Source: Neisseria brasiliensis
Lineage (GTDB): Bacteria; Pseudomonadota; Gammaproteobacteria; Burkholderiales; Neisseriaceae
Direction of reading: 5' to 3'
Length of the DNA stretch: 64,000 nucleotides
Assembly: GCF_009671065.1 (NCBI RefSeq)
Contig: NZ_CP046027.1
Location: 1,054,001 to 1,118,000, forward strand
Shown: in pieces, positions 41,450 through 48,490 of the stretch
How the letters are laid out: each line of letters opens with the position of its first letter
Numbering within the stretch: the first letter of the stretch is position 1
Translations under genes and position numbers: made by a program
Notes under the pieces: generated by a model
Database searches by the model: none
Seen by the model: the letters and a program-made list of their open reading frames with translations, nothing else
What the model was told of the DNA's origin: nothing

Positions 41450-41827
41450 ATGCAATTCGATACGCCCATTTCCAAGCACTGGCAGCTTGCCCCCAGTGGC
41501 AGCGGTTTAGCGCAGGGCGTGGACGATATCGACTTGTGTATCCACAACATCTTGTCCACCCGCAAAGGCTCAGATGTGACCCGTCCGGCCTTTGGCAGCA
41601 ATCATTTTGACTACATTGATACCCCAGAAGATGTGTTTATACCGAATGCCGTGCGCGAAGTCGTGTTGGCCATTCAAACATGGGAAACGCGAGCTGTTGT
41701 TGAAGACGTAACGTTTAGCGGCTCTGCCCCACACATCATCATGACTGTTCGGTGGCGTGTAGCTGATGAAGTATCCGGTGAAATCTACGGCACAACGCTG
41801 AATTTGGAGCATGCAACATGGATTTAA
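41450..41827 (+). CDS. Baseplate wedge protein W (GPW/gp25 family)
   Basis: 125 residues. GPW_gp25 signature: DIDLCIHNILSTRKGSDVTRPAFGS and the downstream DYIDTPEDVFIPNAVREVVL. gp25-like proteins initiate sheath assembly at the baseplate. ATG at 41450 directly follows the T-run of a hairpin, with the ribosome site in the stem. It overlaps J by 10 nt. Confidence 0.9.
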   Translation: MQFDTPISKHWQLAPSGSGLAQGVDDIDLCIHNILSTRKGSDVTRPAFGSNHFDYIDTPEDVFIPNAVREVVLAIQTWETRAVVEDVTFSGSAPHIIMTVRWRVADEVSGEIYGTTLNLEHATWI

Positions 41828-42957
41828 GCACTTTAAAGCGTGAAGACGTCAAGGTTGTGGCTGATGATTTGTCGACCATCTTGGCCGAGATTATTGCCAA
41901 GTATGAACAAGACAGCGGCAAGGCACTGCAACCGGCGCACATTGAGCGTTTGCTGATTAACGTGTACGCCTATCGCGAATCATTGACTCGTCAGCAGGTT
42001 AACGAAGCCTACCGCCAACAGCACGTCCGTTTTGCCACAGGTTTGATGCTGGATTTATGTGGCGATGATGTGAATACACCGCGTTTGCAAGATAGCGCGG
42101 CGCGTTGCACTTTACGTTTTACAGCAAGCGATTTTGTGGGCGAAGTCAATATCCCGATGGGGACACAAGTGGCGGTGGGCGATGTGGTATTTGCCACGAT
42201 TGAACAGGGGCAATTAAGCGCAAACCGTCCGCAAATGGATTTGCAAGCCGAGTGTACCCAAACAGGCACACGCGGCAACGGCTGGGCTGTCGGGCAAATC
42301 AATGCCGTTCAGACGGCATTATCAGGTGCAAACCGAATTGCCGCGCAAAACATCAGCATACCCGCAGGCGGCGTAGAAACTGAAAGCGATGATGCCTACC
42401 GCGAGCGTGTGTTGCTTGCGCCTGAAAGTTTTAGCGTGGCTGGCAGCGTGGGCGCGTATCAATATTGGGCGCGCGCCGTATCGCCAGCGATTTGCGATGT
42501 CCATGTTGGCAATGCCAACGACAGCAAAGGCAATGCGATTGGCGGCACGGTGGCGGTAACGGTTTTGACGAAAACAGGTTTACCGTCTGACGAATTGATT
42601 GCCCAAGTCCGCACCGAATTGTCGGGCGAAAAAAAACGCCCCTTGTGCGATACGGTGGTCGTGAAGGCGCCTGAAACGGTGGATTACACGCTGAATGCCG
42701 AATTGGTGCTGTTTACAGGTGCAAACGCTCTGGCAGTCAAAACCGCCGCCGAAACCGCTTGGGCAAAATACGAGAGTGCAAGACGTGAAAAACTGGGGGG
42801 CGATATTGTGCCGCTTGATGTGATGAACGTATTGCAAGTAGCAGGCGTGTACAACGTGGTGTTAAACAGCCCGACCTTGCGCGTGATTGAACCCAATCAA
42901 TGGGCGCGATGCACATCAGTACGCATCAGCATTGCCACCACGCAACAGGACGGTTAA
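41818..42957 (+). CDS. Baseplate J protein
   Basis: 379 residues, baseplate J/gp47 family: YRESLTRQQVNEAYRQQHVRFATG, then SDDAYRERVLLAPESFSVAGSVGAYQYWARAVS, the best conserved block. It links the wedge with the tail fibres at the baseplate edge. Base composition in its second part differs slightly from the neighbouring genes. It is followed by gpI after 2 nt. Confidence 0.93.
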   Translation: MDLSTLKREDVKVVADDLSTILAEIIAKYEQDSGKALQPAHIERLLINVYAYRESLTRQQVNEAYRQQHVRFATGLMLDLCGDDVNTPRLQDSAARCTLRFTASDFVGEVNIPMGTQVAVGDVVFATIEQGQLSANRPQMDLQAECTQTGTRGNGWAVGQINAVQTALSGANRIAAQNISIPAGGVETESDDAYRERVLLAPESFSVAGSVGAYQYWARAVSPAICDVHVGNANDSKGNAIGGTVAVTVLTKTGLPSDELIAQVRTELSGEKKRPLCDTVVVKAPETVDYTLNAELVLFTGANALAVKTAAETAWAKYESARREKLGGDIVPLDVMNVLQVAGVYNVVLNSPTLRVIEPNQWARCTSVRISIATTQQDG

Positions 42958-42959
42958 GC

Positions 42960-43535
42960 ATGAAACTGACTTATGCACAAATCATTGAACGCGACCAACG
43001 TTACCGCATTTTGGCAAATTTGGGCTTACGCTTGGATTTATTGGATACGCCCAAGCTGATGCCGCGCTTGGTGGATTTGGTCGCCCCCGAACACCTTGAA
43101 TTGCTTGCCGAAAGTCGGTCTATTTTGAATGAAGACGGCTACTGGCTTGCCGAAAGCGACAGCGCACGGCGCAAATTGATTAAAGGTGCGTATGAATTGC
43201 ACCGCTATAAAGGCACACTGTGGGCTATTCGGGAAATCGTGCGGCGGCTTGGCTTTGGCGAAGTAACGATTTTAGAAGGCATGGGCAACAAACGGCATGA
43301 CGGCGAAATCACACGCAACGGCTTATACGCACGTGGACACAGCGACCGATGGGCGCATTATCGCATCATTTTGGCCACGCCGATTACAAACGATCAGGCT
43401 TATCTATTGCGGCGTACGCTTGCCGCTTTTGCACCAGCGCGTTGTGTGCTGGCTGCATTGGACTATCAAGCTGTGCCGTTGCAGCACAACGGCCGCGCGA
43501 CACGAAACGGACAATTTAACCGAGGAACTGCATAA
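42960..43535 (+). CDS. Tail protein I
   Basis: 191 residues from ATG 42960. P2 gpI family: LDLLDTPKLMPRLVDLVAPEHL and the ARRKLIKGAYELHRYKGTLWAIREIVRRLGFGEV block. It is a baseplate wedge component that precedes the fibre gene. An upstream in-frame start inside J is not needed. Confidence 0.9.
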   Translation: MKLTYAQIIERDQRYRILANLGLRLDLLDTPKLMPRLVDLVAPEHLELLAESRSILNEDGYWLAESDSARRKLIKGAYELHRYKGTLWAIREIVRRLGFGEVTILEGMGNKRHDGEITRNGLYARGHSDRWAHYRIILATPITNDQAYLLRRTLAAFAPARCVLAALDYQAVPLQHNGRATRNGQFNRGTA

Positions 43536-43537
43536 AC

Positions 43538-45589
43538 ATGGCAAATTTACGTGAAACGGCAACTTGGGAAGCCGGTATCTATCAGTGGGAAACATCCGAC
43601 CCGGTTATGGGCGGTGAGAACGGCATCGACAACAAGCCGACCAGACAACTGGCTAACCGCACCTTATGGCTCAAAACCGAGCTGGCCAAGGCTGTTGAGA
43701 GCATTGGCAGTAACAAATCCGCCGCTGATATTGCGCTGGGCACCAAAGCCGACAAAACTACCACCATCACCGCAGGCAACGGCCTCACAGGCGGCGGCAA
43801 TCTGTCTGCCAACCGCACCATTACCCTCGGCACCCCGTCAACCATTACCGCAACCAGCGGTAATACCGTGGCGGCCAGTTCACACAGCCATGCCATCGAC
43901 AAAGCCAGCACAACAGCGGCCGGTATTGTGCAGCTTAACAATACCTTGACCAGCAGCGCAACCAACCAAGCGTTGACGGCGGCGATGGGCAAAAAACTGC
44001 AAGACGAAAAAGCCAACGTCAGCATCACCATCACCGCAGGCAACGGCCTCACAGGCGGCGGCAATCTGTCCGCCAACCGCACCATTGCCCTCGGCACCCC
44101 GTCAACCATTACCGCAACCAGCGACAATACCGTGGCGGCCAGTTCACACAGCCATGCCATCGACAAGGCCAGCACAACCACGCCCGGTATTGTGCAGCTT
44201 AACAATACCTTAAGCAGCAGCGCAACCAACCAAGCGTTGACGGCGGCCATGGGTAAAAAACTGCAAGACGGAAAAGCCAACGTCAGCATCACCATCACCG
44301 CAGGCAACGGCTTAAGCGGTGGCGGAAATTTGACTGCAAACCGCACAATCGCGCTGGGCACGCCGAGCAAAATCACCGCGTCGACAAACAACAGTGTCTC
44401 CGGCACGTCGCACACGCACGAGATTGACAAAGCCAGCACTACAACAGCCGGCGTCGTGCAACTGTATAACGGCTTGGGAAGCACAGCGACGGACTTAGCG
44501 GCAACGGCAGCGGTTGCGAAGCGACTAAATGAAATAAAAGCCACAAAATCAACAACATTGGCGGGATACGGCATTGAAGACTGGGTTGTAAGCGGCATCT
44601 CATTATCAAGTAGCGACAATCTAAACAGCATCACTGCAAAAGGTTTTTATTATCAAGCGGAAACGGCAAACGCGTCTCTAAGTAACAACTATCCGGAGGC
44701 ACGTGCCGGCGTACTAGTCGTGTCATACAGCGGCGGCAGTATGCAGCGCTACACAACAATCGATGGTCACGAGTATGTGCGCGTATTCTCTTCGTCGTGG
44801 GGCAGCTGGCTGCGCGTTGACGGCCGCGATGCTGTCATGACAAGCGGCAGTCAAACAATCGACGGCGAGAAAACATTTAATCATCGCACATATCACAACG
44901 GCGGCGTCACATTCAGCAGCTCGAATGGCGATAATACCGGCCGATTGGGCTCAAATACTAGTGATACGTATATTGAAAATACGCAGACAAGAAAGTTTTT
45001 GCAGCTCAAAAACGACGGCTCGCTCGCATACAGTAATGACCCGATTTTGTTGCAATCATCATTGAGCAATGCAGTCAACAGCAGCAGCTCAACGACACCG
45101 GCAAGTGTTGCTGGCGTCAAAACCGCCTACGACAAAGCTGTTAAGGCGGCCACCGCAACCCGCCGCAGCTACAGCCGCACCATTAACGGCACAGCATCCG
45201 GTCGTACCGAACAAACCATGCGCGTCACAGGCGAGACGGTCATCAGTCCCGATGGCAGCGTTGTGCAGTATTTTAACATCAAGAATGCTAGGGTCTTTTG
45301 GTTTGATTTCGAAGAGGCTGCCGTCGGTTATGGGAATACTACTGCGGGGAGATTAATAGATATCGACTTATGGACAGCTATGCCCAATAAAGTCTGTTAT
45401 GCCTCAATCCAATTTGTACGCGCCACCGATACGAATATATCGCAAAGATGGCAACATGAGGCCTCTGAGCATAAATACAGCTGGAATCCTCGCGGCACAA
45501 ATAAAAATAAAGTCTCGTTTAACTCGCGCCGCTGGGCTGGCGACAGTGATGAATTAATCGATATGGTCATTAAAGTAGAGGGTTATTAA
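43538..45589 (+). CDS. Tail fibre protein with tandem repeats
   Basis: 683 residues. The N-terminal 55 residues attach to the baseplate (WEAGIYQWETSDPVMGGENG). Three tandem 88-residue units follow (264 bp each, from 43763, 44027 and 44291), each with ITAGNGLTGGGNLSANRT, SSHSHAIDKAST and a GIVQLNNTL collar-like motif. The last 300 residues include YPEARAGVLVVSYSGG and FDFEEAAVG parts that look like a receptor-binding tip. The first two units are nearly identical, so recombination could change fibre length. Confidence 0.9.
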   Translation: MANLRETATWEAGIYQWETSDPVMGGENGIDNKPTRQLANRTLWLKTELAKAVESIGSNKSAADIALGTKADKTTTITAGNGLTGGGNLSANRTITLGTPSTITATSGNTVAASSHSHAIDKASTTAAGIVQLNNTLTSSATNQALTAAMGKKLQDEKANVSITITAGNGLTGGGNLSANRTIALGTPSTITATSDNTVAASSHSHAIDKASTTTPGIVQLNNTLSSSATNQALTAAMGKKLQDGKANVSITITAGNGLSGGGNLTANRTIALGTPSKITASTNNSVSGTSHTHEIDKASTTTAGVVQLYNGLGSTATDLAATAAVAKRLNEIKATKSTTLAGYGIEDWVVSGISLSSSDNLNSITAKGFYYQAETANASLSNNYPEARAGVLVVSYSGGSMQRYTTIDGHEYVRVFSSSWGSWLRVDGRDAVMTSGSQTIDGEKTFNHRTYHNGGVTFSSSNGDNTGRLGSNTSDTYIENTQTRKFLQLKNDGSLAYSNDPILLQSSLSNAVNSSSSTTPASVAGVKTAYDKAVKAATATRRSYSRTINGTASGRTEQTMRVTGETVISPDGSVVQYFNIKNARVFWFDFEEAAVGYGNTTAGRLIDIDLWTAMPNKVCYASIQFVRATDTNISQRWQHEASEHKYSWNPRGTNKNKVSFNSRRWAGDSDELIDMVIKVEGY

Positions 45590-46195
45590 ATGATTGATAT
45601 TAATACACAACTGAGCGGATATTGCGTCCGCATCAACAACGAGGCCGGCGAATTTGACTTAATCGACCGCACATTGGCGCAGCTGTATCCCGATATCAAC
45701 ATCGACGAGCTGCCCGAATTAAGCATCAGTCAATATCAGCAATGGTGCGGCCGCGGCAACCAAACCGCCGTTTATAAAAACGGCGAGCTGATTTTGCAAG
45801 CCAAAAACAGCCCCGCCATCAATCTTGCCCAAGCCAAAGCCGCCAAGCTGGTTGAGCTTAACGCAGCCGCGCAAGCCTTTGTAAATCAGGCGGCCGATTT
45901 GGATAGCATCCCCGATTTTGAGCTGCAAACATGGCCGCTGCAATCAGCCGAGGCGCAAGCGTGGGCAGCCGACAACACCGCCGCCACGCCCGTGTTAGAC
46001 CGCATTGCCGCCGCGCGTGGCATGGAGCCTGACAAACTCAAGGCCGCCGCCTTGCGCAAAGCCTTGGCCTATTCCGCCTTGTCTGCCCATGTGGCAGGGC
46101 AACGTCAAGCCTTGCAAAGCAAGATTGGGGCGGCTAAAACGGTTACCGCGCTCGATAAAATCAAGATTGAGTTCACCGCGCCGGAGGCCGTCTGA
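45590..46195 (+). CDS. Tail fibre accessory protein, DUF4376-like
   Basis: 201 residues, starting one base after the fibre stop. The C-terminal half (AAKLVELNAAAQAFVNQAADLD, PDKLKAAALRKALAYSALSAHVAGQRQAL) is the helical domain of DUF4376-type fibre-associated proteins. It is either a fibre-assembly chaperone or a fibre component; position supports the former. It overlaps the next gene by 1 nt. Confidence 0.7.
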   Translation: MIDINTQLSGYCVRINNEAGEFDLIDRTLAQLYPDINIDELPELSISQYQQWCGRGNQTAVYKNGELILQAKNSPAINLAQAKAAKLVELNAAAQAFVNQAADLDSIPDFELQTWPLQSAEAQAWAADNTAATPVLDRIAAARGMEPDKLKAAALRKALAYSALSAHVAGQRQALQSKIGAAKTVTALDKIKIEFTAPEAV

Positions 46196-46653
46196 TGGCA
46201 AAAGTCTATTTAGCATTGTATAAAGGCCGCAAATCAGGCCGCAGCCCTAAGGCATTGGCCATGCGCTTTGCGGATTGGGTGATTCGCAAGGCCACGCGCG
46301 GCATTTACTCGCATTGCGAGATTGCCGTGGCCTTGGGTGGCGGCGTGTTTGAGTGCTATTCCGCCAGCCTGCGTGATGGCGGCGTGCGCTGTAAAGTTAT
46401 GCGCTTGCCTGAGAGTAAGTGGGATTTGGTTGAGCTTCCGGCAGCGGACGTGTTAACTGCCCAATTGCAGATGATTTGGCTGATGACACAAGGCAAGTCG
46501 TACGATGTGCTCGGCTCGCTTGGTGTGGTCTTGCGCGTCGGCAACCGGCCGGATAAGTGGTTTTGCTCGGAGTGGTGCGCCCATGTCTTGGGTTTAGCCG
46601 AGCCGTGGCGGCTGTCGCCTAATGATTTGGCGGGCATGACGGCAGAAATGTAA
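46195..46653 (+). CDS. Permuted papain-like (YiiX/NlpC) hydrolase candidate
   Basis: 152 residues. YSHCEIAVAL (about residue 40) and DKWFCSEWCAHVLGL (about residue 120) give the His-then-Cys order of permuted NlpC/P60 or YiiX amidases, with a middle GKSYDVLG segment. No signal peptide. It sits after the fibre genes; a cell-wall or lipid-bond hydrolase that helps entry or modifies host envelope is possible. Confidence 0.65.
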   Translation: MAKVYLALYKGRKSGRSPKALAMRFADWVIRKATRGIYSHCEIAVALGGGVFECYSASLRDGGVRCKVMRLPESKWDLVELPAADVLTAQLQMIWLMTQGKSYDVLGSLGVVLRVGNRPDKWFCSEWCAHVLGLAEPWRLSPNDLAGMTAEM

Positions 46654-46664
46654 AGAAAACGGCT

Positions 46665-46753
46665 GCGCGGCGGTGTCCTACCACCGTTCTCCGCGCCAGC
46701 TTCAGCAGACTTGACCTGCGTTAGCCTTTTTTACCGTACCTCGCGAGGTGCGG
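46665..46753 (+). promoter_or_regulatory. Structured leader before com
   Basis: Two inverted repeats: GCGCGG with CGGTG (46665-46675) against CACCG and CCGCGC (46682-46696), and the palindromic CCGTACCTCGCGAGGTGCGG (46734-46753). They lie between the hydrolase and com genes. The second is followed by TGATTTTATC and may be a terminator. Confidence 0.55.
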
Positions 46754-46788
46754 TGATTTTATCACTAACGACAAGGAATCTGTGAAAA

Positions 46789-46896
46789 ATGAAACATCGT
46801 TGCAAAAATTGTTTTAAGTTGTTGGCTGTTGGCCGTGGCTGCTTTGAAATCAAGTGTCCGCGCTGCAAATTGCTCAATCAGTTTAAAACCCAATAA
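46789..46896 (+). CDS. com: Com-like zinc-finger translational regulator
   Basis: 35 residues from ATG 46789 (AAGGAATC upstream). Two CxxC knuckles, C5-C8 (HRCKNCFKLLAVGRG) and C23-C26 (IKCPRCKLLN), match Mu Com, which binds the mom mRNA and opens its ribosome site. Here the following gene is a Dam-type methylase, not mom. It is shorter than Mu Com (62 residues), missing the tail after the second knuckle. Confidence 0.85.
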   Translation: MKHRCKNCFKLLAVGRGCFEIKCPRCKLLNQFKTQ

Positions 46897-46945
46897 TTCA
46901 ATCCTGAGTGCCTTTGAGTACCGATACTTATATATAGGAGTAATC

Positions 46946-47716
46946 ATGACTCAAAAGCCTCTGCCAATTGTTCCCTGGATGGGTGGTAAACGCCGTTTGG
47001 CCAAACACCTGATTCCGATGTTTCCCGAGCATACCTGCTACGTTGAGCTCTTCGCCGGTGGTGCGGCGCTATTCTTCATGCGGCCGCAACCGGCCAAGTG
47101 CGAGGTGCTCAACGATATCAACGGCCAGCTCATCAACCTTTACCGCGTTGTGCAGCATCATTTTGACGAGTTCGTGCGCCAATTTGAGTGGACGTTGACC
47201 AGCCGCGAAGTGTTTGCCCGTCTGCAATCTACACCGCCCGATGCGATGACCGATATCCAGCGAGCAGCTCGCTTCTTTTATCTGCAACACACTGCATTCG
47301 GCGGTAAAACGGTCGACCAGCATTTCGGCACAGCCACCACTGGACGCGGCTTTACCGCCGCCGACATCGCAGGCCGTCTGAAAGCCGCGCAGCAACGGCT
47401 GAACGGAGTCTACATCGAGAACGAGCCGTGGGAAAAGTGTTTCAAACGTTACGACCGCGAACACACTTTTTTCTATGCCGACCCACCGTATTGGCAGCTT
47501 GCAGGCTACGACAGAGCCTTTGACTGGGCGCAGTATGAGCTGTTGGCCAAAATGATGGCGGAGTGTAAAGGCAAGGTCATGCTTTCAATTAATGACCACC
47601 CTGATATTAGGGAGCTGTTTAAAGACTTCCGTATGACGCGTTTAGAGCTGGCCTATTCAGTTGGTCGTGATAAAACGCAAAAGACCAGCGGTGAGCTGGT
47701 CATCTGTAACTATTAA
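46946..47716 (+). CDS. DNA adenine methylase, D12 class (Dam type)
   Basis: 256 residues from ATG 46946 with AGGAG upstream. Motif I PWMGGKRRLAKHLIPMFP with ELFAGGAALFFM, and catalytic motif IV YADPPYW (DPPY) near residue 176. The D12 family usually methylates adenine in GATC. It likely protects phage DNA from host nucleases, taking the place of Mom in the com-mom cassette. The frame is open back to 46829 but that part overlaps com. Confidence 0.92.
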   Translation: MTQKPLPIVPWMGGKRRLAKHLIPMFPEHTCYVELFAGGAALFFMRPQPAKCEVLNDINGQLINLYRVVQHHFDEFVRQFEWTLTSREVFARLQSTPPDAMTDIQRAARFFYLQHTAFGGKTVDQHFGTATTGRGFTAADIAGRLKAAQQRLNGVYIENEPWEKCFKRYDREHTFFYADPPYWQLAGYDRAFDWAQYELLAKMMAECKGKVMLSINDHPDIRELFKDFRMTRLELAYSVGRDKTQKTSGELVICNY

Positions 47717-47722
47717 AAATGT

Positions 47723-48064
47723 TCAAGCAAGAGCGGCCTCTCGCCCCCTTGCTTGCTGTTCCAAATCTGCCCACATTTTAGGAGCGGCCGACATCGCGCG
47801 GAAAGTAGCAATTGCCCCATCGGTCAGGTATTCGATATCTTGTTTTATTTTACCGGCTTCGGCAAATTCAATCATTTCAATCACAAAAAGACCACCATCG
47901 TCACTATTTAAAAAATCAACTGCTCGTTCAATATCTACATCAAGACGTTGAGAGATTCTGCGGGCAGCTTTCACAAAGGCCGTCCAAGGTTTATTGCGGT
48001 AATCAAAGTGGTTGGCAAATTCTTTGTAAAACAAGCTATCTCGTTCCATGTTTGGGTAATCCAT
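47723..48064 (-). CDS. Unknown protein at the right prophage end, opposite strand
   Basis: 113 residues, with CAGGAGCAC before the ATG at 48064. Mostly helical, soluble and acidic (RLDVDIERAVDFLNSDDGGLF, IEMIEFAEAGKIKQDIEYL). It reads toward the methylase gene. Being near an end and opposite to late genes suggests expression from the lysogen. No family recognised. Confidence 0.7.
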   Translation of the reverse strand: MDYPNMERDSLFYKEFANHFDYRNKPWTAFVKAARRISQRLDVDIERAVDFLNSDDGGLFVIEMIEFAEAGKIKQDIEYLTDGAIATFRAMSAAPKMWADLEQQARGREAALA

Positions 48065-48164
48065 ATTGTGCTCCTGTGGTGTATTTATTTAACGTGAGCA
48101 CATGTTAGCGTAGCTACACCAAAGAGCCGAGCAATCCGAGTGCGATGTTTTCGCAAATATAAAA

Positions 48165-48191
48165 AATCCTGCCTTTGTTTGGCAGGATTTG
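48165..48191 (-). terminator. Terminator facing incoming host transcription
   Basis: AAATCCTGCC (48165-48174) and GGCAGGATTT (48182-48191) pair around TTTGTTT. The T-run follows on the minus strand, so it would stop transcripts entering from the interrupted host gene, upstream of the phage gene at 48064. Confidence 0.7.
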
Positions 48192-48230
48192 AAACAAAGT
48201 TGCAGAGTGTGAAATAAAATAAAAAAACAC

Positions 48231-48271
48231 TTTATCTCACAAAACGCGCCGATTTATCGCGCGCGGCTTCA
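48231..48271 (-). promoter_or_regulatory. Right prophage end with transposase-site-like boxes
   Basis: Read inward from 48271: TGAAGCC, then GATAAAT after 13 nt, then a second GATAAA box 22 bp further in TGTGAGATAAA (48241-48231). Layout and spacing equal those of the left end. Confidence 0.75.
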
Positions 48272-48277
48272 CCCAGC
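48272..48277. repeat. Right target-site duplication CCCAGC
   Basis: Identical to 10452-10457 and directly outside the right prophage terminus. Confidence 0.92.
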
Positions 48278-48385
48278 CATCAGCCCCTGCAACACTGCCA
48301 ACGCTGCCGCCCAATGCCATGCACTGCTGCTTTCAATAAAATAATCTTGCAGCTTACCAAAGAGTAACAACATCAAAATCCCCAA
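48272..48385 (-). pseudogene. N-terminal part of the membrane-protein gene split by the prophage
   Basis: 38 codons from TTG 48385 (AAGGAC 8 nt upstream; an ATG at 48373 is the alternative) through GILMLLLFGKLQDYF to VLQGLMAG. The TGA of the phage end follows at once and stops translation. The rest of the gene is at 10451-10278. The last six bases are the target duplication. Confidence 0.8.
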
Positions 48386-48438
48386 TATCGCTCGTCCTTT
48401 TTATCCACAATGTTCGTTATTGGAGTATAAAATAAAAC

Positions 48439-48466
48439 ATGCCGTCTGAAAGATTTCAGACGGCAT
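48439..48466. terminator. ggt terminator, ATGCCGTCTGAA type
   Basis: ATGCCGTCTGAA (48439-48450) and TTCAGACGGCAT (48455-48466) form a 12-bp stem behind ggt on the minus strand. Confidence 0.88.
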
Positions 48467-48490
48467 ATTTTATTCAAAGCAAAGGTTTGA

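Larger units (their letters stand above)
10458..48271. mobile_element. Mu-like transposable prophage, 37.8 kb
   Basis: Ends read TGAAACC at 10458 and, from the other side, TGAAGCC at 48271 inward; both are followed 13 bp in by GATAAAT. A perfect 6-bp host duplication flanks them. It contains repressor, DDE transposase, AAA+ transposition partner, GemA, Mor, lysis genes, Mu-type head genes (gp25-29, F, G, protease, capsid, gp36, gp37), a P2/Mu contractile tail and a Com-Dam pair. No structural gene is visibly missing. Two arms diverge from about 20.58 kb. The three cargo genes at 17974-19170 each carry an apparent frameshift. Confidence 0.97.

Noticed and set aside
43582..44634. 350-codon minus frame opposite the tail fibre repeats
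   Set aside because: Arises from the repeat codon pattern on the coding strand; no ribosome site.
46829..46945. N-terminal extension of the methylase frame
   Set aside because: It overlaps the com gene in another frame; ATG 46946 has AGGAG and gives the normal family N-terminus.
10458..48271. TGTGAGATAAA at 10488 and 48241 as the phage termini
   Set aside because: These boxes are inverted but have no matching host duplication outside them; moving 30 bp outward to TGAA gives a perfect 6-bp duplication and a restored host gene.
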